In this document: positions 1 to 12,887 of the stretch, one piece after another
How positions within the stretch are numbered: position 1 is the first letter of the stretch
Layout: every line of letters starts with the position of its first letter
Source: Sanguibacter keddieii DSM 10542
GTDB taxonomy: Bacteria; Actinomycetota; Actinomycetes; Actinomycetales; Cellulomonadaceae
Reading direction: 5' to 3'
Length of the DNA: 64,000 bases
Assembly: GCF_000024925.1 (NCBI RefSeq)
Contig: NC_013521.1
Location: forward strand, 1 to 64,000
Program-made: the position numbers and the translations under genes
The notes under the pieces: model-generated
What the model was told of the DNA's origin: nothing
The model's input: only the letters and a program-made list of their open reading frames with translations
Database searches by the model: none

Positions 1-136
1 GAAAACTATGTGGACAGCGTCTCCCCGTGCGAGACTGCTGGTCCAGTTCTCCACCGGGTGCACAGCACCGGCGCGGGGCTCGGCACTCGGGAGCGCGACA
101 CCCCTCCCGGGACATCGTGACCAACAGGAAGACCAC
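1..136. other. Leader region upstream of dnaA, cut by the window edge
   Basis: This stretch precedes the chosen dnaA start. It is open in the dnaA frame back to position 8, but the upstream codons do not resemble a DnaA N-terminus. I see no complete promoter or canonical DnaA box in it. Any upstream gene, such as rpmH, lies outside the window. Confidence 0.4.
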
Positions 137-1609
137 GTGGCGACCACAGACGACAACATCAGCGAGATCTGGAAGCAGGCCATCGCCGAGCTCGAGGCCA
201 GCCCGGACATCACGCCTCGCCAGCTGGCCTTCGTGAAGCTCGCCAAGCCGCTCGGGCTGTTCGACGGCACCGTGATCATCGCTGTCGCCAACGACCACAC
301 GCGCGACTTCCTCGAGACCCGGGTCCGTGCCGAGGTCGTCCAGGCGCTGTCGAACGCGCTGGGGCGCGACGCGCGCTTCGCGATCACCGTCGACCCCGAG
401 CTCGGGTTCGACGAGGAGTCCTCCTCGACCACGTCGTCGCCGAGCACCACCGACGCGCCCGCACCGGCACCTGAGCGTCAGGGTCCCCCGGCCCACGCCG
501 ACATCGCCGAGATCTCCCGTCGCCGCGCCTCCATGTCGTCGGGCTCGGCAGGCAGCGGCTCGACCTCGGTCGAGCCCGCCCTGCTCAACCCGAAGTACCT
601 GTTCGAGACCTTCGTCATCGGCTCGTCCAACCGCTTCGCCCACGCCGCGGCCGTCGCCGTGGCGGAGGCACCTGCCAAGGCCTACAACCCGCTGTTCATC
701 TACGGCGACTCCGGTCTGGGCAAGACCCACCTGCTCCACGCGATCGGGCACTACGCCTACAACCTCTACCCCGGGGTCCGCGTCAAGTACGTCAACTCCG
801 AGGAGTTCACGAACGACTTCATCAACTCGATCCGCGACGAGAAGGCCGGTGCCTTCCAGCGCCGCTACCGCGAGGTCGACTTCCTCCTCATCGACGACAT
901 CCAGTTCCTGCAGGGCAAGGAGCAGACGATGGAGGAGTTCTTCCACACCTTCAACACGCTCCACAACGCCAACAAGCAGGTCGTCATCACCTCGGACCTG
1001 CCGCCCAAGCAGCTCAACGGCTTCGAGGACCGGCTCCGGTCACGCTTCGAGTGGGGCCTCATCACCGACGTCCAGCCGCCCGACCTCGAGACCCGCATCG
1101 CCATCCTCCGCAAGAAGGCCAGCGGCGAGCGTCTCGCGGCGCCCGACGACGTCCTCGAGTACATCGCCTCGAAGATCTCGTCGAACATCCGCGAGCTCGA
1201 GGGCGCACTCATCCGCGTCACGGCCTTCGCGAACCTCAACCGGCAGCAGGTCGACCTCGCCCTCGCCGAGATCGTCCTCAAGGACCTCATCACCGACGAC
1301 GACGCCTCGCAGATCACCGCTGGCAGCGTCATCGCCCAGACGGCGGCCTACTTCGGCCTGACGATCGACGACCTCTGCGGCAGCTCGCGCTCTCGGGTGC
1401 TCGTCACCGCCCGGCAGATCGCGATGTACCTCTGCCGCGAGCTCACGGACCTCTCGCTGCCCAAGATCGGTCAGCAGTTCGGTGGCCGCGACCACACGAC
1501 CGTGATGCACGCGAACCGCAAGATCACCGAGCAGATGGCGGAGCGCCGGTCGACCTTCAACCAGGTCACCGAGCTCACGAGCCGCATCAAGCAGCAGCAC
1601 CGCGGCTGA
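137..1609 (+). CDS. dnaA: Chromosomal replication initiator protein DnaA
   Basis: DnaA is the AAA+ initiator that binds DnaA boxes at oriC, melts the duplex and recruits the helicase. The 490-residue product has an N-terminal helicase-interaction domain starting near DNISEIWKQAI and a variable Ser/Thr-rich linker at about 95-150. The AAA+ core has Walker A GDSGLGKT near residue 190 and Walker B LLIDDIQFL near 250. The C-terminal box-binding helix carries the signature GRDHTTVMHA near 450. I chose the GTG at 137 because a purine-rich AGGAAG lies about 6-11 bases upstream and the protein then begins like other actinobacterial DnaAs. The frame runs open to position 8, but the extra 43 residues are not DnaA-like. 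The origin and dnaN follow directly. Confidence 0.98.
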   Translation: MATTDDNISEIWKQAIAELEASPDITPRQLAFVKLAKPLGLFDGTVIIAVANDHTRDFLETRVRAEVVQALSNALGRDARFAITVDPELGFDEESSSTTSSPSTTDAPAPAPERQGPPAHADIAEISRRRASMSSGSAGSGSTSVEPALLNPKYLFETFVIGSSNRFAHAAAVAVAEAPAKAYNPLFIYGDSGLGKTHLLHAIGHYAYNLYPGVRVKYVNSEEFTNDFINSIRDEKAGAFQRRYREVDFLLIDDIQFLQGKEQTMEEFFHTFNTLHNANKQVVITSDLPPKQLNGFEDRLRSRFEWGLITDVQPPDLETRIAILRKKASGERLAAPDDVLEYIASKISSNIRELEGALIRVTAFANLNRQQVDLALAEIVLKDLITDDDASQITAGSVIAQTAAYFGLTIDDLCGSSRSRVLVTARQIAMYLCRELTDLSLPKIGQQFGGRDHTTVMHANRKITEQMAERRSTFNQVTELTSRIKQQHRG

Positions 1610-2336
1610 CCTCCGCCCACCGTCCGCCAGCCCGCTCCGGCAGGCGGCGCGAGGTGGACGGGAGGTGTCGCGGAAGCAGCCGTGGGACGAATGTTCACAG
1701 CTGTGGACAGGCCTGTGGATAGCGGTGGACGACGCCCTTGGATCTTGTGGACGCGAACGGCGTTCACGGTGGACAGCCTGTGGCTCAAAAGTTGTCATCC
1801 ACAGGCGCCCTTGGTCGTCCACAGTTCGGCAACAGCTGTGCACACAGCCAAAAAACGGTTCTGACCTGCGACGACGCCCTATCTCCACACGATTCACAAC
1901 GGCTACTACGACTACGACTGCTCTCTCAGAAGACAATCGACTCACCTTCATCAGCCGAGCCCAGAAGTCCGAGATGAGCGCAAAGTGCTGTGCACACAGA
2001 GCTCCGGAAGAGCTCCGCGCAGTCTCGGTGAACACCCTTCACCGGGACCTTCGGACGACCTCGAGGCTCATCCACACCCTCGGTCGCCAGTCAGGGACGG
2101 ACTCGCGTAAGGTTCAACCACGCGAGGGGGCTCGTCAGACGTGCCTGCTCCGGACGACCGTCTCGACCTCTGCTGCGTGCGCACCCCGTCAGGGCTGCCG
2201 CCGGTCCGGCCCGAGAAGGTCGGCGAAGGGCGCTGCACGCGCAGCACGACGAAGTCACCAGAAGATCAACGGACGTCGGGGCTCCTCCTGGACGGACACA
2301 AGACCTGCCCAGCGTGCAGGTCGAGGAAGGTGTGGG
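1610..2336. other. oriC: Chromosomal replication origin oriC (dnaA-dnaN intergenic)
   Basis: This 727-bp gap between dnaA and dnaN is the standard actinobacterial oriC position. It contains DnaA boxes in both orientations. TGTGGACAG lies at 1702-1710, TGTGGATAG at 1714-1722 and TGTGGACGC at 1746-1754. TCATCCACA lies at 1795-1803, TCGTCCACA at 1815-1823 and TCATCCACA at 2068-2076, with further degenerate copies. These resemble the TTGTCCACA/TTATCCACA consensus. The most AT-rich part is around 1850-1950 (AAAAAACGGTT, then a CTACTACGACTACGACTG run), which could be the unwinding element; that is inference. Frames crossing the region are unrelated to known proteins. Confidence 0.93.
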
Positions 2337-3467
2337 ATGAAGTTCCGGGTTGAGCGCGACGTTCTTGCCGAGGCAGTCACCTGGACGGCTCGCACCCTGC
2401 CGACCCGCCCGCCTGCACCGGTCCTCGCCGGTGTCCGGATCGAGGCCTCTGCCGAGGGCACCCTCGGGCTCTCGAGCTTCGACTACGAGGTCTCGGCACG
2501 CTCGGAGATCCCCGCCGAGGTCTCAGAGCCCGGTGTGATCCTCGTGTCCGGACGCCTGCTCGCCGAGATCTCGCGTGCCCTCCCCGCCAAGCCCGTCGAC
2601 TTCACCGTCGAGGGCACTAAGGTCACCGTCGTGTGCGGCGCGAGCCGGTTCACGCTCCTCACCATGCCGGTCGAGGACTACCCCGCGCTGCCCTCCATGC
2701 CCGAGATCAGCGGCACGGTCCAGGGCGACGAGCTCACCCACGCCGTCGCGCAGGTGACCGTCGCCGCGAGCCGTGACGACACCCTCCCCCTGCTCACCGG
2801 CGTCCGCGTCGAGATCGAGGGCGAGCGGATCACCATGCTGGCGACCGACCGCTACCGCCTCGCGCTCCGCGAGATGACCTGGAAGCCCGCGTCGCCGGAC
2901 ATCTCGACCGTCGCGCTGGTCCGCGCACGCACCCTGTCCGACGTCGCGAAGTCGCTCGGTGGCTCGGGCGAGGTCAACGTGGCCCTCTCCACCGGCACGG
3001 GCGTCGACCTCGTCGGCTTCGAGGCCGGCGGGCGCCACACCACCTCCCTGCTCGTCGACGGTGACTACCCCCACGTGCGACGGCTGTTCCCGGACGAGAC
3101 CCCGATCCACGCCGTCGTGCCGACGCAGCCGCTGATCGACGCCGCCAAGCGCGTGGCTCTCGTGGCCGAGCGCAACACCCCGATCCGGATGAGCTTCTCC
3201 GAGGGCCAGGTCGTCCTCGACGCCGGCCAGGGCGACGACGCGCAGGCCTCCGAGGCGCTCGAGGCGGTCCTCGTCGGCGAGGACATCTCCGTGGCGTTCA
3301 ACCCGCAGTTCCTGCTCGACGGGCTCGGCGCCCTCGGGACGGACTTCGTCCGGCTGAGCTTCACGCACCCGAACAAGCCGGTGGAGTTCACCGGACAGGA
3401 CTCCCTCGACGGCGAGGACAGCTCTCACTACCGCTACCTGCTGGTCCCGATCCGGTTCGCCAGCTGA
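2337..3467 (+). CDS. dnaN: DNA polymerase III beta sliding clamp
   Basis: This encodes the ring-shaped processivity clamp that tethers DNA polymerase III to DNA. The protein is 376 residues, normal for the family, and starts MKFRVERDVLAEAV, the typical first strand of a beta clamp. It ends in the usual YLLVPIRF-type C-terminal segment. The ATG at 2337 was chosen over the long upstream frame because GAGGAAGG lies just before it and the homologous sequence starts there. It follows oriC and precedes gnd by 20 bases. Expression together with the origin-proximal genes is likely. Confidence 0.97.
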   Translation: MKFRVERDVLAEAVTWTARTLPTRPPAPVLAGVRIEASAEGTLGLSSFDYEVSARSEIPAEVSEPGVILVSGRLLAEISRALPAKPVDFTVEGTKVTVVCGASRFTLLTMPVEDYPALPSMPEISGTVQGDELTHAVAQVTVAASRDDTLPLLTGVRVEIEGERITMLATDRYRLALREMTWKPASPDISTVALVRARTLSDVAKSLGGSGEVNVALSTGTGVDLVGFEAGGRHTTSLLVDGDYPHVRRLFPDETPIHAVVPTQPLIDAAKRVALVAERNTPIRMSFSEGQVVLDAGQGDDAQASEALEAVLVGEDISVAFNPQFLLDGLGALGTDFVRLSFTHPNKPVEFTGQDSLDGEDSSHYRYLLVPIRFAS

Positions 3468-3487
3468 GCTTCCCTGAGGAGGGTGAC

Positions 3488-4387
<900 letters not shown>

Positions 4388-4477
4388 CCACCGGTCCCCG
4401 GCGGTCCCGGCTGCTCTCCAGCGGCTGGTCCCCCGCCGGGGTCCGAGGTCCCCGCACGGGTCAGGCATGATCGACTG

Positions 4478-5722
4478 ATGCACGTCTCTCACCTCTCGCT
4501 GCTCGACTTCCGCTCCTACACGCAGGTCGACGTCGAGCTCGAGCCCGGGGTCACGACCCTCGTCGGCCCGAACGGCCAGGGCAAGACCAACCTCGTCGAG
4601 GCCCTGGGGTACGTGGCGACGCTGGGCAGCCACCGCGTCTCCTCCGACGCCGCGCTCATCCGGGCCGGGGCGTCTCGCGCCGTCGTGCGCACCAGGATCG
4701 TGCGGGGCGACCGGGCGAGCGTCGTCGAGATCGAGATCGCCCAGGGTCGGGCCAACCGTGCGCAGCTCAACCGCTCCCCCGTGCAGCGCCCCCGCGACGT
4801 GCTGGGGATCGCCCGCACGGTGCTGTTCGCCCCGGAGGACCTCGTCCTGGTCAAGGGGGACCCGGACGCGCGCCGCCGGTTCTTGGACGACCTCACCGTG
4901 CTGCTGCTCCCCCGGATGGCCGGCGTGTTCTCGGACTACGAGCGCGTCCTGCGCCAGCGCAGCGCACTGCTGAAGTCTGCCGGTGCCGCGCGACGGTCCT
5001 CCAACCCGCCGGACCTGCGGACCCTCGACGTCTGGGACGCCAAGCTCGCACAGGTCGGCGCGCAGATCGTCGCGGTACGGCTCCAGCTCGTCGCGGCACT
5101 CCGGCCGCACGTCGCCGTCGCCTACGACCAGGTGAGCTCGGGGCAGGGCCACGCGGAGATCGCCTACAGGTCCTCGCTCGATGCGGTGCTCTCGGGCGTG
5201 GACGACCGGTCGATCTCCGGGCTCGCGGCAGAACCCGTGCCGGCACCGGACGCCGGTGCCGGAGCGCCGTCGTCAGAGCACCTCGAGGCCCGGCTGCTCG
5301 AGGCGCTCGCCGCCGTCCGCCCCAAGGAGCTCGAGCGGGGGGTCTGCCTGGTCGGGCCGCACCGCGACGACCTCACGCTCACGCTCGGCGGGCTCCCCGC
5401 CAAGGGGTACGCGAGCCACGGCGAGTCGTGGTCCTTCGCGCTGGCGCTGCGGCTCGCGTCGTACCGCCTGCTCACGGACGGGCCAGACCCGTCGACGGCG
5501 GAGGCCGCCTTCTGGTTCGCCGACACCGGCCCGGACACCGAACCGATCCTCGTGCTCGACGACGTCTTCGCCGAGCTCGACTCCCGCCGTCGTGGCCGGC
5601 TGGCGGAGCTCGTGGCCGGAGCGAGCCAGGTGCTCATCACGGCGGCTGTCGGCGAGGACATCCCCGCGCAGCTCGACGGCGCACGGCTCGCGGTGTCCGG
5701 GGGGACGGTGACCCGTGCCTGA
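4478..5722 (+). CDS. recF: DNA replication/repair protein RecF
   Basis: RecF is an SMC-like ABC ATPase that helps RecO and RecR load RecA at single-strand gaps. The 414-residue product has Walker A GPNGQGKT at residues 30-37 and the Walker B region [11 protein letters not shown] near residue 360, just before the C-terminus. An internal region around 255-275 is Ala/Pro-rich and probably a disordered insertion. Translation starts at ATG 4478. The gene ends 8 bp inside dciA, which suggests translational coupling. Confidence 0.96.
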   Translation: MHVSHLSLLDFRSYTQVDVELEPGVTTLVGPNGQGKTNLVEALGYVATLGSHRVSSDAALIRAGASRAVVRTRIVRGDRASVVEIEIAQGRANRAQLNRSPVQRPRDVLGIARTVLFAPEDLVLVKGDPDARRRFLDDLTVLLLPRMAGVFSDYERVLRQRSALLKSAGAARRSSNPPDLRTLDVWDAKLAQVGAQIVAVRLQLVAALRPHVAVAYDQVSSGQGHAEIAYRSSLDAVLSGVDDRSISGLAAEPVPAPDAGAGAPSSEHLEARLLEALAAVRPKELERGVCLVGPHRDDLTLTLGGLPAKGYASHGESWSFALALRLASYRLLTDGPDPSTAEAAFWFADTGPDTEPILVLDDVFAELDSRRRGRLAELVAGASQVLITAAVGEDIPAQLDGARLAVSGGTVTRA

Positions 5723-6305
5723 CCCCAGGGACGGGGCGGAGCCCGACGGCGGTGAGCAGCCGGAGGACGGGCCGAGGCTGCCCGACGACCGCCCCGTGAG
5801 CGAGATCATCGAGCTCAAGGCCCCCGGGGACGTCGCCCGTGAGGCCCTCAACCGTGCCCGCGCGGCCGCGAAGGCGAAGGGCCTCTACCCAGGTGCCCAG
5901 CGCCGCCGCATCCTCGCCGAGCCGCGCCGCAGCGGCCCCGGCAAGGACGGGCGCGACCCGAAGCTGTTCGCCGAGACGCTCTCCGCGTTCCTCGAGCAGC
6001 GTGGCTGGGTGCAGGAGGTGTCGGTCGGAGGGGTCATCGGGCGCTGGCGCGAGGTGGTGGGCGACGACATCGCGGACCACTGCGAGCCCGAGACCTTCGA
6101 CAACGGGATCCTCACCGTGCGTGCCTCGTCCACGGCGTGGGCGACCCAGATCCGTCTGCTCGTCCCCCAGCTCCTCGGCGTCCTGGAGCGCGAGGTCGGC
6201 CAGGACGTGGTCCAGACGATCACCGTCCAGGGCCCAGCAGGACCCGGGTTCGGCAAGGGATTCCGCTCGGTCCAGGGCCGTGGTGCGCGCGACACCTACG
6301 GGTGA
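5715..6305 (+). CDS. dciA: DciA-family protein (DUF721), predicted helicase loader partner
   Basis: DUF721/DciA proteins interact with the replicative helicase DnaB and replace DnaC/DnaI-type loaders in most bacteria. In actinobacteria the gene sits between recF and gyrB, exactly as here. The protein is 196 residues. It has a charged N-terminal half rich in Ala, Arg and Lys, and a C-terminal DUF721 fold at roughly 85-185 ([18 protein letters not shown], then a hydrophobic [18 protein letters not shown] segment). It begins with GTG at 5715, inside the recF end. The family assignment is firm; the loader role is taken from published family work. Confidence 0.9.
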   Translation: MPDPRDGAEPDGGEQPEDGPRLPDDRPVSEIIELKAPGDVAREALNRARAAAKAKGLYPGAQRRRILAEPRRSGPGKDGRDPKLFAETLSAFLEQRGWVQEVSVGGVIGRWREVVGDDIADHCEPETFDNGILTVRASSTAWATQIRLLVPQLLGVLEREVGQDVVQTITVQGPAGPGFGKGFRSVQGRGARDTYG

Positions 6306-6451
6306 CCGGCGCCCCCCGGTGCGACGCGAGCACGGCTGGCGGGGCCGGTCAACGGGCCCTCGTCGGCGCACCCGTCACCGCCCCGTGGGACGACCCGTGG
6401 GAAGGCCTGTGGAAATCGGCCTGTAATCACCGCGAATCAGCGTCTTTCCGG

Positions 6452-6457
6452 TAGACT
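6452..6457 (+). promoter_or_regulatory. Possible -10 element of the gyrB promoter
   Basis: TAGACT lies 144 bases before the gyrB start, in a 295-bp gap after dciA that carries no gene. I could not find a convincing -35 at 16-19 bases upstream, so this rests on the -10 match and position only. Confidence 0.3.
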
Positions 6458-6600
6458 GTGACGGTCATTCCGTCCGCTTTCCCGCAGGCGGAAAAGAGCA
6501 GCCGAACCGCTGCGGCAGCGCTGTCGGACCCCGGAGCACGTGAGGTCCGCCCGATGCGTGCTGTGTGCGCGCTGCAAGAGGACTAGGAGCACCACCAGCC

Positions 6601-8652
6601 GTGGCAGAACTCAACAACGCCGCCGATTCCGAGCCGTCGACCCACGTCCCCGGAACCGTCGACGGAGGGTACGGCGCCAGCGACATCACGGTCCTCGAGG
6701 GGCTCGAGGCCGTGCGCAAGCGCCCCGGCATGTACATCGGCTCGACCGGAGAACGCGGTCTGCACCACCTCGTCTACGAGGTCGTGGACAACTCGGTCGA
6801 CGAGGCTCTCGCCGGGTACTGCGACCACATCGAGGTGACGCTGCTCGACGACGGCGGTGTGCGGGTCGTCGACAACGGACGAGGGATCCCCGTCGACATC
6901 CACCCGACCGAGGGGCGTCCCACGGTCGAGGTCGTCATGACGATCCTGCACGCCGGCGGGAAGTTCGGCGGCGGCGGTTACGCGGTGTCGGGCGGTCTGC
7001 ACGGCGTCGGCATCTCCGTGGTGAACGCGCTGTCGACGCGCGTCGAGACCGTCGTCCGGCGCCAGGGCTTCACGTGGCACCAGTCCTTCGCCGACGGTGG
7101 CAAGCCCGTCGGGGAGCTCCGCAAGGGCGACGCGACCGACCAGACCGGCACGCAGCAGACCTTCTGGGCCGACGGCAGCATCTTCGAGACCACCCGGTAC
7201 GACTTCGAGACGCTCCGCGCGCGCTTCCAGCAGATGGCCTTCCTCAACAAGGGGCTGCAGATCTCGCTGACCGACGAGCGCTCCGACGTCGCCGAGACCG
7301 ACGACGAGGTCACCGGTGCCGAGGACGGCGAGGGTGCCGGCGCGCAGGCGCGCACCGTCGTCTACAAGTACGACCGCGGCCTGCTCGACTACGTCGCCCA
7401 CCTCAACTCCGCCAAGCGCGTCGAGATCGTCCACGAGGACATCATCGCCTTCGAGTCGGAGGACACCGAGCGCCGGATCTCGCTCGAGGTCGCGATGCAG
7501 TGGACCAACGCCTACTCGGAGTCGGTCCACACCTACGCCAACACCATCTCCACCACCGAGGGCGGAACTCACGAAGAGGGCTTCCGCGCCGCGATGACGT
7601 CCCTGGTCAACCGCTACGCGCGGGCCAAGGGCATCATCAAGGAGAAGGACGACAACCTCACGGGCGACGACATCCGCGAGGGCCTCACGGCCGTCATCTC
7701 GATCAAGCTCGGCGAGCCGCAGTTCGAGGGCCAGACCAAGACGAAGCTCGGCAACACCGAGGCCAAGACCTTCGTCCAGTCGGTCGTCAACGAGCAGCTC
7801 GGCGACTGGCTCGACTCGCACCCGGTCGAGGCCAAGGACATCATCCGCAAGGCGATCCAGGCCTCGCAGGCGCGCCTCGCCGCCCGCAAGGCCCGCGAGG
7901 CCACCCGCCGCAAGGGGCTCCTCGAGTCGGGTGGTATGCCGGGCAAGCTCCGCGACTGCCAGTCGAACAAGCCCGAGGAGTGCGAGGTCTACATCGTCGA
8001 GGGTGACTCGGCAGGTGGCTCCGCGGTCCGCGGGCGCAACCCGCGCACCCAGGCGATCCTCCCCATCCGAGGCAAGATCCTCAACGTCGAGCGTGCGCGC
8101 CTCGACAAGGCGCTGGGCAACCAGGAGGTCCAGGCGCTCATCACGGCCTTCGGGACCGGTATCGGCGAGGACTTCGACATCGCCAAGCTGAGGTACCACA
8201 AGATCGTGCTCATGGCCGACGCCGACGTCGACGGCCAGCACATCTGCACCCTGCTGCTCACGCTGCTGTTCCGCTACATGCGCCCGCTCATCGAGCACGG
8301 CATGGTCTACCTCGCGCAGCCGCCGCTGTACCGCATCAAGTGGTCCAACGCCGAGCACGACTACGTGTACTCCGACCGTGAGCGCGACGAGTACATCGCC
8401 GCAGGGCTCGCGAACGGCAAGCGGATCCCCAAGGACAACGGCATCCAGCGCTACAAGGGTCTCGGCGAGATGGACTACTCCGAGCTCTGGGACACGACCA
8501 TGGACCCCGACCACCGCACGCTGCTGCAGGTCACGCTCGACGACGCGGCCGCCGCGGACGAGATCTTCTCCGTGCTCATGGGCGAGGACGTCGAGTCCCG
8601 CCGCAACTTCATCCAGCGCAACGCCAAGGACGTCAGGTTCCTGGACATCTAG
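6601..8652 (+). CDS. gyrB: DNA gyrase subunit B
   Basis: GyrB is the ATPase subunit of gyrase, which introduces negative supercoils together with GyrA. The 683-residue protein has a GHKL ATPase domain ([23 protein letters not shown]), a transducer domain, and a TOPRIM domain ([16 protein letters not shown]). It ends in the usual C-terminal YKGLGEM and DVRFLDI segments. The chosen start is GTG 6601, preceded by AGGAG at 6585-6589. An in-frame GTG at 6565 would add 12 residues and is less well placed. No intein is present. gyrA follows after 98 bases. Confidence 0.97.
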   Translation: MAELNNAADSEPSTHVPGTVDGGYGASDITVLEGLEAVRKRPGMYIGSTGERGLHHLVYEVVDNSVDEALAGYCDHIEVTLLDDGGVRVVDNGRGIPVDIHPTEGRPTVEVVMTILHAGGKFGGGGYAVSGGLHGVGISVVNALSTRVETVVRRQGFTWHQSFADGGKPVGELRKGDATDQTGTQQTFWADGSIFETTRYDFETLRARFQQMAFLNKGLQISLTDERSDVAETDDEVTGAEDGEGAGAQARTVVYKYDRGLLDYVAHLNSAKRVEIVHEDIIAFESEDTERRISLEVAMQWTNAYSESVHTYANTISTTEGGTHEEGFRAAMTSLVNRYARAKGIIKEKDDNLTGDDIREGLTAVISIKLGEPQFEGQTKTKLGNTEAKTFVQSVVNEQLGDWLDSHPVEAKDIIRKAIQASQARLAARKAREATRRKGLLESGGMPGKLRDCQSNKPEECEVYIVEGDSAGGSAVRGRNPRTQAILPIRGKILNVERARLDKALGNQEVQALITAFGTGIGEDFDIAKLRYHKIVLMADADVDGQHICTLLLTLLFRYMRPLIEHGMVYLAQPPLYRIKWSNAEHDYVYSDRERDEYIAAGLANGKRIPKDNGIQRYKGLGEMDYSELWDTTMDPDHRTLLQVTLDDAAAADEIFSVLMGEDVESRRNFIQRNAKDVRFLDI

Positions 8653-8750
8653 CGACAGTCGTGACCGGCCCCGGCCGGTCGTACGACCACGCAGCCCTGA
8701 CGACCTGACACCGATACGGCGATCGCGCCGGACCGAGAACGAGGAACACC

Positions 8751-11398
<2,648 letters not shown>

Positions 11399-11402
<4 letters not shown>

Positions 11403-12226
11403 GCGGCGACGCCACCGGCAAGCCCACCACAGCGGGCAGCAAGCCCACGCAGGGCAGCTCGTCCTCGCGACCGCCAGCACCACCGGCGCCGCCCGCGAGC
11501 CAGAACCCGCCCTCCGTGCCGCCCAAGAAGGCTCCGGGCAGCGCCTCGCCCACCTCGGCAGCCGGCGCCACCAAGGTCTCCGGGTCCTCGAAGCCCGCTG
11601 GCGCGACCAAGCCCTCTGGGCCGTCGACATCGACCGGTGCGCAGAGTGCCGTGAAGACACCTGCGAAGGCCGCGAGCACGTCGACGAAGCCCTCCACGGG
11701 GGCCACGAGCACGGCCCCGCCGGCGACGGGGCCCAGCAAGGTCGGGACGGTCACGGCCGCCACGCCGACCGCCGTGCCCCGCACCAGCACTCCCGGGGTG
11801 CCCTCAGCGACGCCGGCAGCGTCGACGACGCAGACCAGCCCGGCCGTGAAGAAGGCTGCCGCGGGTCCCCGACGCGTCCGTCTCGCCGTCGCACGGATCG
11901 ACCCGTGGTCGGCCATGAAGCTCTCGTTCCTGCTCTCGATCGCTCTCGGCATCATGATGATCGTCGCGACCATCGTGTTCTGGATGGTGCTCGACGGCAT
12001 GTACGTGTTCACCGAGGTCGACAGGCTGGTCCAGGAGGTCCTCGGCGACACCGCCGACGTCAACGTCCTCCAGTACGTCGAGTTCAAGAGGGTCGTGTCG
12101 CTCGCCACGATCATCGCCATCGTCGACATGGTGCTGCTCACAGCGCTCGCGACGATCGGGGCATTCCTGTACAACGTGGTCGCCTCGCTCGTGGGCGGTG
12201 TGCACCTCACGCTCATCGACGAGTAA
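11399..12226 (+). CDS. DUF3566 membrane protein downstream of gyrA
   Basis: DUF3566 proteins are conserved actinobacterial membrane proteins encoded directly after gyrA; Rv0007 is the mycobacterial counterpart. Their function is not established. The 275-residue product has about 150 N-terminal residues of Pro/Ser/Thr/Ala/Lys low complexity, which should be cytoplasmic and disordered. The DUF3566 core follows, with two hydrophobic segments at roughly 172-200 and 225-262. Translation starts inside the gyrA stop codon, implying coupling. The low-complexity N-terminus varies freely in this family. Confidence 0.9.
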
Positions 12227-12262
12227 GATCATCGAGCGCAAGACCGGCTCTCAGAGGTGACA

Positions 12263-12281
12263 GCGGCTCAGTTTGAGCCGC
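12263..12281 (+). terminator. Hairpin after the gyrA-DUF3566 unit
   Basis: GCGGCTCA at 12263-12270 pairs perfectly with TGAGCCGC at 12274-12281 around a 3-base loop. There is no T-tract after it. It lies 37 bases after the DUF3566 stop and overlaps the -35 of the tRNA promoter. Confidence 0.45.
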
Positions 12282-12302
12282 ACGTCCCTCGTGGGGTAAG
12301 GT
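12273..12302 (+). promoter_or_regulatory. Probable promoter of tRNA-Ile
   Basis: TTGAGC at 12273-12278 and TAAGGT at 12297-12302 are separated by 18 bases. The predicted start lies about 35 bases before the mature tRNA 5' end. Confidence 0.5.
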
Positions 12303-12346
12303 CAAGCGCTGCACCACGGAGGCCCTAGGCCGCCTGACGTGCGCAC

Positions 12347-12420
12347 GGGCCTTTAGCTCAGGCGGTTAGAGCGCTTCGCTGATAACGAAGAGGTCGGAGG
12401 TTCAAGTCCTCCAAGGCCCA
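12347..12420 (+). tRNA. tRNA-Ile (anticodon GAT)
   Basis: A 74-nt cloverleaf has acceptor arms GGGCCTT and AAGGCCC. The anticodon stem is CTTCG/CGAAG with loop CTGATAA and anticodon GAT at 12381-12383. The T-loop is TTCAAGT. CCA is not encoded, apart from the discriminator A. It opens the tRNA-Ile/tRNA-Ala pair typical of actinobacterial origin regions. Confidence 0.98.
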
Positions 12421-12448
12421 CTGTCGGAACCCACCAGAGGGGGAACGT

Positions 12449-12568
12449 ATGAAGAAGCTGTTGTTCACGCTGGCCGTAGCAGGCATCGGGTACGCCGTCT
12501 GGCGCAAGTACACCGAGGACAACGCAGAGCGTGACCTGTGGTCTGAGGTCACGGACACGTTCCAGTAG
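12449..12568 (+). CDS. DLW-39 family small protein
   Basis: This encodes a 39-residue protein beginning MKKLLFTLAVAGIGYAVWRK and containing the DLW motif at residues 29-31 (RDLWSEVTD). Both length and motif match the actinobacterial DLW-39 family, which is named for them. The first 18 residues form a short hydrophobic helix, so the product is probably membrane-associated, with a charged tail. It starts at ATG 12449 after a GAGGGGG-type purine tract. It lies between tRNA-Ile and tRNA-Ala, the usual place for this family. The function is unknown. Confidence 0.9.
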   Translation: MKKLLFTLAVAGIGYAVWRKYTEDNAERDLWSEVTDTFQ

Positions 12569-12596
12569 TCCGGCACGACGCGCACCTGGTGCGCTG

Positions 12597-12669
12597 GGGG
12601 CCATGGCGCAATTGGTAGCGCACCTGCTTTGCAAGCAGGGGGTTAGGGGTTCGAGTCCCCTTGGCTCCA
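12597..12669 (+). tRNA. tRNA-Ala (anticodon TGC)
   Basis: A 73-nt cloverleaf has acceptor arms GGGGCCA and TGGCTCC (one G-T pair). The anticodon stem is CCTGC/GCAGG with loop TTTGCAA and anticodon TGC at 12630-12632. The T-loop is TTCGAGT. CCA is not encoded. Confidence 0.98.
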
Positions 12670-12688
12670 CAAGAACACAGCACGAACA

Positions 12689-12722
12689 AGAACACCCCGC
12701 CGGTCATCCGGCGGGGTGTTCT
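12689..12722 (+). terminator. Intrinsic terminator after tRNA-Ala
   Basis: A perfect 15-bp stem (AGAACACCCCGCCGG and its complement) encloses the loop TCAT, 19 bases after the tRNA. It is GC-rich with TTCT at the 3' side, the usual actinobacterial form. Confidence 0.85.
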
Positions 12723-12822
12723 GCGTCTCAGGGCCCGGAGGCGCAGGGCAGGGTGCTGCGGAGCCCTGTGAGTGCCGGTGCCAGCCTCCCCGGCAAGGCG
12801 CCGTGCGTTGCATCCCGGACAT

Positions 12823-12861
12823 GACGACGGCCACGACTCGGGAAGAGCCGTGGCCGTCGTC
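12823..12861 (-). terminator. Terminator of the Ala-rich membrane-protein gene
   Basis: GACGACGGCCACG pairs with CGTGGCCGTCGTC, extended by CTC/GAG across one mismatch, with a 5-base loop. It lies 27 bases beyond the stop of the minus-strand gene ending at 12888, so it probably serves that gene. Confidence 0.75.
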
Positions 12862-12887
12862 CGTCGCCCCGACAGAGGCTGCGAGAG

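Noticed and set aside
8..136. N-terminal extension of DnaA to position 8
   Set aside because: The extra residues are not DnaA-like, and GTG 137 has a ribosome site.
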